A stretch of 64,000 nt of DNA from Rhipicephalus microplus. Lineage: Eukaryota; Arthropoda; Arachnida; Ixodida; Ixodidae. Location of the stretch: the NCBI RefSeq assembly GCF_043290135.1, contig NC_134702.1, positions 190,930,491 through 190,994,490 of the forward strand, in the 5' to 3' direction. A program made the position numbers and the translations under genes. A model generated the notes under the pieces. It searched no databases and had not been told where the DNA came from. It saw nothing but the letters and a program-made list of their open reading frames with translations. Of this stretch, positions 44,673 to 54,374 are shown piece by piece. Each line of letters begins with the position of its first letter. Within the stretch, counting starts at the first letter, position 1.

Positions 44673-46220
44673 CTAGTTTCCCCTGCGGGGACTTGGTGAC
44701 CGGCTCCTGAAAGGAGCGGAAGACGATGTGGGCAAACTAGGTGACGTAGACCGGCGAGGCGACGGTGATCTCGACTGGTGGTGCTGAACAGTCGAAGGTG
44801 TTCGCTGGCCCGTGAGATAGGCTTCGATTTCGCGGGGGCGCTCACCGTAGCGCGGGCATCGAGCTTCAGGATGGAAGCCGCGGAGACCTAGTTGCCGGTA
44901 TTGACAGTTCCTGTATACGTGACCCGCTTCGCCGCAGTGATAGCAGAGCGGACGGTTATCCGAGGTGCGCCACGTGCTTGCCTTGCTACCACTTTGTCTT
45001 GAGGTAGACTGCAGATAGGTGGGTGTGCTCTGGAACCTTGAGCCGTGAGGCGGGCTCGAAGCAGTGGTGTGGAATGACTGCATAGCCTGGTACCTGGGCC
45101 GCATAGCAGGATCTGTAGCCGGTGGCGCAGGGGATCGCAATGCCGCTGCGTATGTCAGGACTGGCGCCTCGGGAATCGGTGGTGTGATTGGGGTCAGGGG
45201 TGTGACGGCCTGCCGGACTTCTTGTCTGATTACATCCGCGAGGGCAGACACAGGTTGATGGGATCCCACCGCCTGAAGCTGTCGCAGTTCGTCCCGAACA
45301 ATACTTCGAATGAAGTCTGCAAGGGCCTGTCTCTCGCTGTCAGAGCCGATAGAGCATGCGGTGGCCGGGATCTGGCGTTCGTATTGTGATGACCGCTGCT
45401 GAAGCGTACGTTCCATTGTGTTCGCCTCACTGATGAACTGGGCGACTGTCGTTGGTGGATTGCGCACGAGCCCAGCGAAAAGCTGTTCTTTTACTCCACG
45501 CATCAAATGCCTCACCTTCTTTTCCTCGGGCTTGGCGGGGTCCGCGCGCTTGAAGAGCCGAAGCATGTCCTCGACAAACATGGATACTCGTTCGTTCGGC
45601 CGCTGGTTTCTGCAGGATATGGCTTGTTCGGCCCTCTCCTTCCTTTCGGTGTTCCGAAAGGCGTCACGGAGCTGACGGCTAAACTCTTGCCAGGTTGCAA
45701 AGGAGCCCTCGTGGTTCTCGTACCATGTCTTCGCAGAATCCTCCAAGTAAAAGTAAACTCTGCGCAGCTTGCGAACATCGTCCCATTCGTTGATACAGGC
45801 AACCCGATCAAAGTGGTCGAGCCAGTCATCAACATCCTCGAAGAGATCTCCATGGAACGGCTTTGGTGTTTGTGGCGCATGAAAAACATGGGCGAGAAGA
45901 GAACCATGGGCATCGCTGGTTTGGACCGCCTGGCTTGTCATCGAAGTTGCCATCTTTCTGGGTGTCGATGTCAAGGGACCAAATTCAGGGGGTAACCCAC
46001 GCAGGCGGTGGCTGCTTCTTGCTCTGGGAGATGTAGCTGTCTCCACGATGGCCGACACAGCTGAAGTACACGTACCCAGCACCTCCACCAGTAATGTCGC
46101 GAGCAAAAACAAGATCTGCAGCCAGGAGTTCACCCGAACCGGAGCAACCAAAACGTTCTCTTCTTCTTCGTAGCCCAAAACGGGTATGAGCCACAGCGGC
46201 TCGTTCATCAATGGTGGCAA
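44673..46220 (-). CDS. gag: T2 Gag polyprotein, intact
   Basis: The frame is open from inside the 5' LTR, but the first good ATG is at 45953, giving about 426 codons (KMATSMTSQAV context). Sequence similar to T1 Gag's N-terminus (RLRGLPPEFGPL versus RIRGLSPEREPL) is encoded upstream of that ATG, so a non-AUG start is also possible. Capsid blocks: PKPFHGDLFEDVDDWLDHFD, LEDSAKTWYENHE, LMRGVKEQLFAGLVRNPP. The zinc knuckle CYHCGEAGHVYRNC sits near codon 424 of the long frame. A basic SRSPSPRRS tail ends at TAG 44675-44673. It forms the virus-like particle and packages RNA. Confidence 0.93.
   Translation of the reverse strand: MPPLMNEPLWLIPVLGYEEEENVLVAPVRVNSWLQILFLLATLLVEVLGTCTSAVSAIVETATSPRARSSHRLRGLPPEFGPLTSTPRKMATSMTSQAVQTSDAHGSLLAHVFHAPQTPKPFHGDLFEDVDDWLDHFDRVACINEWDDVRKLRRVYFYLEDSAKTWYENHEGSFATWQEFSRQLRDAFRNTERKERAEQAISCRNQRPNERVSMFVEDMLRLFKRADPAKPEEKKVRHLMRGVKEQLFAGLVRNPPTTVAQFISEANTMERTLQQRSSQYERQIPATACSIGSDSERQALADFIRSIVRDELRQLQAVGSHQPVSALADVIRQEVRQAVTPLTPITPPIPEAPVLTYAAALRSPAPPATDPAMRPRYQAMQSFHTTASSPPHGSRFQSTPTYLQSTSRQSGSKASTWRTSDNRPLCYHCGEAGHVYRNCQYRQLGLRGFHPEARCPRYGERPREIEAYLTGQRTPSTVQHHQSRSPSPRRSTSPSLPTSSSAPFRSRSPSPRRGN
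44676..44682 (-). promoter_or_regulatory. Putative -1 frameshift heptamer GGGAAAC (T2)
   Basis: In gag phase it reads G GGA AAC, directly followed by the stop TAG. The -1 frame is pol and is open. This is a canonical X XXY YYZ slippery site. Confidence 0.65.
46073..46090 (-). promoter_or_regulatory. Primer-binding site of T2
   Basis: TGGTGGAGGTGCTGGGTA, four bases after the 5' LTR; the same 18 nt as the outer PBS of T1. Confidence 0.85.
46095..46219 (-). repeat. 5' LTR of T2
   Basis: 125 bp, identical by eye to the 3' LTR. It is flanked on the outside by ATAT. Confidence 0.93.
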
Positions 46221-46223
46221 TAT

Positions 46224-47525
46224 TTACACAATTAGAGCGCACCCCCAATTAGAATGCACTGATAATTTTACAATGAAAAACTTCATGTCATTTTTTGTCT
46301 TTTAAGCCCTACTACAGCAAGTGGAATTGTGTAACGGTAACAAGTAACGACACTTTGTACGTGATAGGACCAAGTATAGACGGTAAACACACGTGTAGAC
46401 ATTCATAACAAACCGTTACTGACTTGAGTCAATTTATTAGCCTTATAAGCTTATTAAGGGCGAGGTTGGCGACAGGGTTGACTGTTGTCGAGGCAAAGGT
46501 AAACGAACAACTGACACAGTTGCGTACAGGTCAGGTCCAAGCTCGCGGGACACACATAGCGAAATTAGAGGGAATAAACCAGCATCAAACAGTAACCCTT
46601 TGGTACTGTTTATACTAAATTTATTGGTAAAACAAGTTGAGCACGCTATTGATTACACCAACGCTAAATGAATGTATGATATTACGCAAGTTGGGCAGCA
46701 GAAGACGGTGTCATTTCATTCATTCTGTGAAGTAGAACTGTTATTCCGATACGGTCATGTAGAATGTGTTACATCCTACTGGTTCCCCATTATTCTGCAT
46801 TGTTATCAGGACAGGAAGGGTCTTGTTCTGAAAAAAGAAAACAAACAGCAGTTTTGTCTGTTCATACAGACGCTCCCAAAAACAGCTGTAAATTTCAGGC
46901 ACAGCTGAACAACAAGCTCAATGACTCGTCCTGAAAAAAGAATCTCAGAAATAGGGACCTTGTGACACACTTTTCGTCGAAGACAAATGGTCGAATTGCT
47001 TGTATATATGTTTCTCCGTGTGATCGCATGCGTGCGCGAATATACACGCACACAATAAATACGCGTGTTTTGAAGCACCTGAAACACTGCCTGGATATGC
47101 CAGTGACATATTTAGATCTGCCCCGTTAACTAGGCCCACACATTGCGCTTCTGTGACATTGAAGACATGAACAAAGACGAGGGTGCATAAATAAAACAAA
47201 GAACGTTGGATAAACATACACGCATATTAACGAAATGAATCCTGATGAGTAGGCAACGCTCTGGGCATTGTATATATGGGTCCGTAACCATATGTTGCCC
47301 GAGGGTTGCCGCATGTATTGTAAATTGAGTGACGCACAGAGACCGAGTGACATATTTGGCATAAGAGTCAACAAGAGAAATGGTAATGTTCATATAGTAT
47401 ACGTTCGGGTCAGCGACTAGTGTAAACCATCCGTGCGTGAAGATATTTTATAATGTATTGCCAAAATTATGATTCTTGTCCGTCAACTGTAAACAAATCT
47501 GTACTGACATACACACAAATGTTTC
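46224..47525. other. Spacer
   Basis: AT-rich, with no recognised gene. Several overlapping minus-strand frames (46.8-47.4 kb) lack domains. Confidence 0.35.
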
Positions 47526-47527
47526 GA

Positions 47528-48225
47528 CAATAGTGAACTAGAATATGATCTGGTGGCGCAACCGGCTGGCCACTGCTGCTGTCTCGGTGGTCCAGAATGA
47601 CATTGACGGCCACTAGGATTTCTCGCGTCACCACTGCGCCTTTTCATGTCGTGTGCGCGAGGCGATAGCGCTGGTGGTGTCTTCTCTGGAAAGCGCGAGC
47701 AGCGCGGGAGTCAATCAGTGCGCGTGCGTGAGTATGTGCGTGAGTTTGACGAGTTGAGCGACCACCTCCTGAAGAAACTTCGTCATAGCCTGGAAGCTCT
47801 ACTTCTTATGTCAACGAGCTCTACTGCCTATGTCAACGAGCTCACGGCGCTGGTTGAGTTGTGCGCTGTGTGGCACACAACGCAACCGACGCTGGTATTC
47901 GTCGGCGTGTTCGCATCGGCGTTGCAATCTTTGTAGAATTACTGCGCTTTGATGATAGACAACGAATTTCGCATCGTTTTTTGGGTGCCGTCAGGTTCAT
48001 CGGAGTTGTGATGTGTGCTCATTGTGGCTGTGCTTGTGTTCATTAGTGAGTGACCAGTTTGCGAGCAACTGCGATGCCAAGGAAGTATTGTCTCCACATT
48101 TTTGTGGAAACCATGAGTCTGGAGCACGAATGTATGTATTTGAATTTCCGACTGCCTAAGGCACGTGAAAGAAAGAGATACAGGCCATTCTAAGGGATAG
48201 TGTCAGCTCATCAAAACATGAAAAA
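47528..48225. other. GC-richer segment of unknown origin, probably repeat-derived
   Basis: About 40 bp (TAGTGAACTAGAATATGATC and following bases) recur inverted at 52767-52808. A small tandem duplication (ATGTCAACGAGCTC) occurs at 47806 and 47830. A 96-codon frame at 47646-47936 has no recognised domain. Confidence 0.35.
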
Positions 48226-48230
48226 TTATA

Positions 48231-48357
48231 TATTTTCATGAGAAAAACAAGACCGACAGCCAGGAGTTGACCTAAACCAGAGCAACGAAAATGTTCTCTT
48301 CCTCTTCTCAGCCCAAAACGAGTATGAGCCACAGTGAGTCGTTCATCAATAGTGGCA
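48231..48357 (-). repeat. Degraded 3' LTR of T3
   Basis: It aligns with the T2 LTR from AAAAACAAG to the AGTGGCA end, with scattered substitutions. A near-palindrome (CATGAAAAATTATATATTTTCATG-like) sits at its outer edge, 48217-48240. Confidence 0.75.
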
Positions 48358-48489
48358 TGCGTCATTACCGGCTCTCCCAAGAAGCATCGTCTTGATGCTG
48401 CAGATGAAGGAAAAAAATAAAATGAGACGAAAATTACTAGGCAAGCAAAATGAATGGCGTGAGGCGGAATAACGTACTTGGCTCCGGAA

Positions 48490-49950
48490 AGGTGAAATGT
48501 TTTGTTGATGACTGACGAGACATGTGTGAACGTAGTGCTTCAAAGTCTTTGCGAGACGTGGACAGTAGTAGAAGCGTAGAATCCGTTGCAGCGTGCGCGT
48601 ATAGCCGAGGTGTCCGGACGACGGCTCATCATGACCCGCACGTAAAATATCACCAGGAAGCGTAGTTGGCGCAACAAGCAGATACATAGCTTGAGCAGGA
48701 TGAAAGTTCTTTTTATAAAGCACTCCATCTCGGAAACAAAAGGAGGATTGCGAGCGTGAAAAGCTTTGAGGAGTGCGAAAATGACACCCTTCCAGGTATT
48801 CAATGAGCGGAAAGAGCTCCGAGTCATGACGCGGTTGCTCAGTCAAGCTGGTTGCCAATACGGCATAAAAAAAGTGACATAGTCTTCGAGGACAGTGTTG
48901 GCATTTTCGACCAGTGCACGTGAAAGAAAGTCAGCGTCAGTGTGTTTCCGCCCAGATTTGTGGACGATTATGACATCAAATTTTTGCAGCCGAAGGCTTC
49001 ATCGTGCTAGACAACCTGAGGGATGTTTGAGATTCGCGAGCCAACAAAGGGAATGGTGGTAGCTAAATACCCTGATTGGGCGGCCATATAACAATGGACG
49101 GAACTTTGTTATGGCCCAGACTACAGCAAGGCATTCCTTTTCGGTAGCTGAATAATTTTTTCCGCTGGGGTTAACGTTCTGCTCGCGATAGCGATCAGGC
49201 ACTCTCTGCCATTATGTCACTGAAGTAATACCACTCCTAGTATAACGTTGCTGGCGTCAGTGTGTAATTCCGTGTCGGCGCTTTCGTCAAAGTCGCAAAA
49301 GGCTTTCTCGATGAGCCGAAGGTACACTATCGTTTACGTCAAGAGTGCTAGCGAAGGCCTCGTAAGGGTGGCCATTCAATGAAAATGAAGCTAACGTGGA
49401 CGAACCTTCAGCATCGGCAAGTTCTTCAAAATTTTCAATGGCAGTGTGTTATGAGGTGGCGACATTCGTCACTGAAGTTCGTGAGCAGCAGGTGAACATG
49501 CCTGTTGCTAGGCTGAATGATTCCTCGGACAACACAGATTTGTTGTGAAATAAGGGGAGACAAATTGGCCTCTGCAATCACTGCGTTGTACACGGCCTGT
49601 CCTAATGATACCTTGACAAAGAGGTTGCTTCGAGGTGGGAGAGTCAGAGAATCGTCGGTAACACGGAGCGCTCTTTTTGGGAATCACGTACTGTCAGTTC
49701 CAGCAAAAAAGAATCCTTAAACGACACTAGTAATTCACGGAGGTCGTTGACGGTGCCGTATACACGAAGGATGTCCATTCCTACAATGACTGACCGAGAG
49801 CACACGCGCAATGCGAGGAAATAGTCCGCAAATGTCGACGTACGTATTGGAATGCGTACCATGCACATACCAATAGGCATCACAAGATCGCCACCTGCCA
49901 TGCGCAACGGAGATCCTTGCCACCGTGTGGTAACCTTCTTCAGTTAAGTT
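48490..49950 (-). pseudogene. pol: T3 pol remnants
   Basis: On the minus strand the recognisable parts are: protease-region flank (VVGMDILRVYG, LPPRSNLF-like), then a jump near 49293 into the RNase H/tether region ([35 protein letters not shown]), and the integrase zinc region (LLVAPTTLPGDILRAGHDEP, SSGHLGYTRTLQR). The RT palm with YLDD and the integrase DDE core are absent. Several stops and frame changes occur. It was autonomous once and cannot be now. Confidence 0.82.
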
Positions 49951-50169
49951 GCCGGTGTGGAGAGTCGTTACGGTGTCGACTACGGCAGAGTCGATTACGA
50001 TTACGGCAGAGTCTTTGCCGGTGTCGACGAGGGCGTTGACAGCATAATTGCCGACGAAGACGGTGATTTCGGCAGAAACAATGTTTCCGCTGTCGGAGAG
50101 CCCGCCAAAAAGAGAAATGGTGCTCGTCGGGTTGTTGCGTCAATGGAAGGTCTTAAACACTTCGCCGGA

Positions 50170-51500
50170 CCACGACTTTACCCTCAGAAGCCACCATTCC
50201 TTGTGTCCCTTGCGGTGGATTGGTGACCAGCTCTTGAAAGGAACGGAAGACGATGAGGGCAAACTGGGTGACGTAGACCGGCGAGTGGATGGTGATCTCG
50301 ACTGGTGGAGCTCAATTGCAGAAAGAGTTCACTGGCCCGTGAGATAGGCTTCAATTTCGTGGGCATCGAGCATCAGGGTGGAAGCCGCGGCGACCTAGTT
50401 GGCGGTATTGACAGTTCAGGTATACGTGACCCGTTTTGCTGCAGTGATATCAGAGTGGACGGTTATCCGAGGTACGCTACGTGCTTGCCTTGCTATCGCT
50501 TTGTCTTGGGGCAGACGGCAGATAGGAGGGCGTGCTCGAAACCTTGAGCCGAGAGGCGGGCTCGAAGCAGGGTTCTGGAATGGTTGCATAGCCTGGTACC
50601 TTTGCCGCATAGCAAGAACTGTAGCTGTTAGCGCAGGGGATCGCAATGCCGCTGCGTATGTCAGGACTGGGGCCGCCGAAATCAGTGGTGATATTCGAGC
50701 CAGGGGTGTGACGGTTTGCTGTACTTCTTGTCTGATTACATCCGTGAGGGCTGGCACAGGTGGATGGTGTCACACTGCCTGAAGTTGTCGCAATTCGTCC
50801 TGAACAATACTTCGAATGAAGTCTGCGTGGTCCCGTCTCTCGCTATCAGAAACGATAGAGCATGCGGTGACCAGGGTCTGGCGTTCTTATTGTGACGACC
50901 GCTTCTGCAGAGTACGCTCCATCGTGGTTGCCTCACTGGTGTACTCAGAGACTGTCGTCGGTGGATTGCGCACAAGTCCAGCGAAAAGCTTTTCTTTTAC
51001 TCCGCACATCAAATGCTACATATTCTTCTCCTCCGGCCTGGCAGAGTCCACGCGCATCAAGAGCCGAAGCATGCTCTCGACAAACATATATACTCATTCA
51101 TTCGGGATATGGCTTGTTAAGCTTTCTCTATCATCTCAGTGTTGCTATAGGCGTCACGGAGCTGTCAGGTAAACTCTTGCCATGTTGCAAAGGAGCCCTC
51201 GTGGTTCTCGCACCACGTCTTCGCAGAATTTTCAAGGTGGAAGTTAACTCGGAGCAGCTTGCGAACATCATCTCATTCGTTGATACTGGCAACCCGATCA
51301 AAGTGGTTGAGCCAGTAATCAACATCCTCGAATATGTCTTCATGGAACGGCTTTGATGTCTGTGGAGCATGAAAGACATGCTCGAGAAGAAAACCATGAA
51401 TATCGCTGATTTAGACCGCCTGGCTTGGCATGGGAGTTGCCATCTTTCTGGGCGGCAATGCTAAGGGACCAAATTCAGGGGGTAACCTACGCAGGCGGCA
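50170..51500 (-). pseudogene. gag: T3 gag remnant
   Basis: Pieces colinear with T2 gag: capsid parts near 51000-51400 and the linker (ALTDVIRQEVQQTVTPLARI) near 50700. The zinc-knuckle region near 50420-50460 has its Cys codons largely altered. The frame is broken in several places. Confidence 0.8.
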
Positions 51501-51635
51501 GCTGCTTCTTGCTTTGGGAGATGTAGCTGCCTCCAAGATGGCTGACACAGCTGAGGTACAGGTACCCAGTGGCTGCACCAGTAATGCCACGACCAAAACA
51601 AGACCGACAACCAGGAGTTCACTTGAGCCAGCGTA

Positions 51636-52180
51636 ACGATGCGTCTGTCTGTGTGTCCGTTTGTCCACATATTCAGCACTCCAAGTGCCACCATCTCGCA
51701 TTTTTTTCATCACATATTCCTCATACAGTAGCACCGCCATCCAGCGGACATTCCAAGGACTGAACGAGAGGAGGCACACGCACACTTTCTTACGGCTTGC
51801 CCTTCGTGTCTACTTTCCACCTTTAACCCCCTCGAGTTCATGGTATGTACTAGTTCACTGTATACAAGGCACTGCGGCCCAACGCTCGCTAAACCTTTCT
51901 AAAACCAAGGAGGTTACGCCAGGAGAACATAACGTAGCAAACTTTTCATGTCAGATAGTGCTCAATGTACATGGCAATGGCTGCTAAGGGGCCATGATAG
52001 ACAGGAGAATTCGACTTTTAGTTAACGCGCACGCTGCGAATTTTTTATTGTTCAACAACGCACAGCAAGCACCGGCATCACCTTGGAGGTCAAAATGTAA
52101 GACTGGTTACACATCACGACTACTACTACTACTACTACGAGGGACGAATGGGTACCGGTTTAGGGAGCTTCGTCCCTAAA
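51636..52180. mobile_element. MITE/foldback-like repeat, copy B (truncated)
   Basis: It matches copy A (12690-13200) through ACACTTTCTTACGGCTTGC and the CCCAACGCTCGCT block to the terminal GGAGCTTCGTCCC. The left inverted-repeat end is missing; the copy starts at the broken T3 LTR. A (CTA)n microsatellite lies near 52112-52137. Confidence 0.65.
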
Positions 52181-52182
52181 AG

Positions 52183-52879
52183 AGGGCGAGCGACACTGGC
52201 CAAATAGAGGTCTTACTGTGCATGAGACGCTCTTTCTTATTCCCCAAGTACATGCGCGCGCTCCTCAACCAGTGTTCTTGCGGGACGCGTACCACGCTCT
52301 CGTGGGCCGCGTAAGAGAGCGAAGTTGATAAGCGTCTATTGCAGGCTGGACTATTGCATTTCCAGTTCTCACAAGCTACTCTAGAGTGCACGTGTGCCAT
52401 TGCATTCTGCTGCGCAAAAACCGTGGTGGAGTCTGTACCTCGTTGCATATCCCGCACAAACATGTAGCTTGTGAAATGTCGCAGCGGAGAACGGATTGTC
52501 ACTGTTTCGCCCCGCGTTGCCGTAGCAGTGACGACGGCGCTCCGAAAGCGCTGTTGTTTTGATCTCCCATGCCAACGCTGTGTTCAGGTTGTCTACGTAC
52601 TAACCTGGCAATATTACGTCTGCTTGAATCAGGGAGTCATCGCGCGTTCCAAGTAATTACAGCTGCAGCTCTGCAGGAGCCCGCGACGACCCGAATACGC
52701 AGCTCAAGCTGGCATGAAAAGTGACAGCAGCGCGACCTGGCAGCATCCGCGTGAAAGGTGACGCCGGAGCCCAGCCGGTCGTGCCACAAGATCATATTCT
52801 AGTTCACTATAGTTGCTACTATAGCAACCTTTTTTACAAAACATTCGTCCACGACAGTGAAAAGTGGGGGTTGACGACA
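52183..52879. other. Spacer, moderately GC-rich
   Basis: The minus-strand frame at 52176-52502 has no recognised domain. The segment 52767-52808 is the inverted partner of 47530-47572. Confidence 0.35.
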
Positions 52880-52884
52880 AAACT

Positions 52885-52965
52885 TAGGTCCTAAGGTCTC
52901 TAACGTGTACGTTGAAGTCACCAACTGTTATAAAAGCTCTGTTCTTCTCGGCGTTTTATATTATT
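52885..52965 (-). pseudogene. Short LINE endonuclease fragment
   Basis: On the minus strand about 18 residues read EKNRAFITVGDFNVHVRD, containing the GDFN endonuclease motif. Nothing else of the element is adjacent. Confidence 0.45.
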
Positions 52966-53189
52966 ATTCCGCAATAATAATTGATATTAGTCTACAGTTA
53001 AGCCTTTTTTGGGCCTAACATTCACTAATCTACCCGTGATTCACACCACGGAGGCGGATGGAGAAGCCTCAGCCTGTAGGTGTTTCGCACCTATCAAGTT
53101 AATCTTTAGCTCTGTTTTTTTTCTTTGTGATAGCGATTATATGAGCACTCTAGACGGGATTTCGCCGCCTGTGTTGACATCGGCGTCAC

Positions 53190-53220
53190 TTACTGTATAT
53201 ATAAATAAATAAATAAATAA

Positions 53221-53268
<48 letters not shown>
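53190..53268. repeat. (AAAT)n-(AT)n compound microsatellite
   Basis: About eight AAAT units are followed by an AT run. It may be the tail of an old LINE or SINE. Confidence 0.9.
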
Positions 53269-53271
<3 letters not shown>

Positions 53272-53274
53272 CTC

Positions 53275-54260
53275 GTGAGTATATTCCGTGCGTCATTTGC
53301 GCGTGAGAAACGCAGGCCGCGTTTCGATATGCTTTCCGTTCTGTGCGTGACCTTACAATCTGCTGCAATTGCGTTCAGCTGTGACTTTTTTCTTGCGTAA
53401 GCAAGGGCTTGTTGCTGTTTGTCTACTAGAAACGTTTGGCGAAGTGGGCAGTATATATGACATGAAAAAAGACAATATTTGACAGATCGCATGTTTCAAG
53501 TCAATGTTATGGAAAGCATGCGAATATTGAGAAAATGACGGTAAAATATACGTAAAAATAATGTATAAACTGACATATGTTAGGCTGACACAGGTTTACT
53601 ATTGCGTAAGGATGCCAACATCAGCATGATTATTATTAAATTCATTTTTTTATTCACCAGACAAAACTGGAAGGTCGCCAAGGCTAAAAGCCATGAGAAT
53701 GGCTTGAAATAGGCCCCGGTGATCAGCATCCGGTGGCCATAGTTAGTGTTGGTATTACCAACACCAGAAGTGGTGAGCTGATATGCAGCACTAGTGCTAG
53801 CGTTACCCTGCTTCTGCCCTGGACCCTGCTAGATAAGATAGGTGCCTTCGCTAGCACTTCACTACGTTTGTCGTTAACGCGATGTGACAGCTATGTGATA
53901 GAAGAACCTATCTACTGTTCAAAAAAGAGTCGACAGCTTAGCACTTCCACTAAAATTGACGTTTCATGAACAATATAGTTTACCTAAAAAGAAGTTCTGA
54001 GCCCTGGGAAGTCTATCAGGTAGAGAATTGATTGCCGCTCAGAATGCTAGGGTCCGATTGCTGCTAGAATCATATTTATTCTATGTGCTCATTGGGTCAA
54101 CGCTGCTCGTGCCAGCTCTTAGGGGTGGAGGTACTCTCGACTGACTTGGTAGACATCCATCACGTCCCAGAAAAAAAAAACAGAACATTTGCACAATAAA
54201 AACAAAAACATACATAAAAATCTCACTCTATGTTTAATCAACTGCATGGCAACACGTTAC
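53275..54260. other. Spacer
   Basis: No gene is supported. The frame at 53733-53969 lacks a recognisable domain. Confidence 0.35.
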
Positions 54261-54264
54261 ACGA

Positions 54265-54370
54265 ACACGTACACCATCCGTCCGTTCATCTATCTGTCCA
54301 CGCGTTCATCTAAGCGTTCATCTGTGCGTCCAATCTGTTCATGCATTCGTCCACCTGCTCATCCTTTTCT
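54265..54370. repeat. (GTCC/GTTC-ATC)n tetranucleotide-type repeat
   Basis: CCGTCCGTTCATCTATCTG-type units like those inside MITE copy A. This is a remnant of the same simple-repeat-bearing family. Confidence 0.55.
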
Positions 54371-54374
54371 AGTT

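Larger units (their letters stand above)
40783..46223 (-). mobile_element. Ty3/gypsy element T2, apparently intact
   Basis: The element is 40787-46219 (5433 bp), with identical 125-bp LTRs and ATAT duplications at 40783-40786 and 46220-46223. PBS, gag, pol and PPT are all present without frame breaks. Its structural completeness suggests a recent, possibly still competent insertion. Confidence 0.95.
48231..51638 (-). mobile_element. Ty3/gypsy element T3, decayed relative of T2
   Basis: A degraded 3' LTR (about 48231-48357), pol pieces, gag pieces and the start of a 5' LTR (51585-51638) are colinear with T2. Two large internal deletions (near 48495 and 49293) remove the integrase core and the RT core. 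Many stops and indels mark it as an old copy. A MITE-like repeat adjoins its truncated 5' LTR. Confidence 0.85.

Noticed and set aside
45954..46220. Start of T2 gag inside the LTR
   Set aside because: The frame is open there by chance and begins without ATG; the LTR and PBS region precedes the likely ATG at 45953, though a non-AUG start after the PBS is not excluded.
47646..47936. 96-codon plus-strand gene
   Set aside because: No family recognised; it contains a local tandem duplication and lies in repeat-like DNA.
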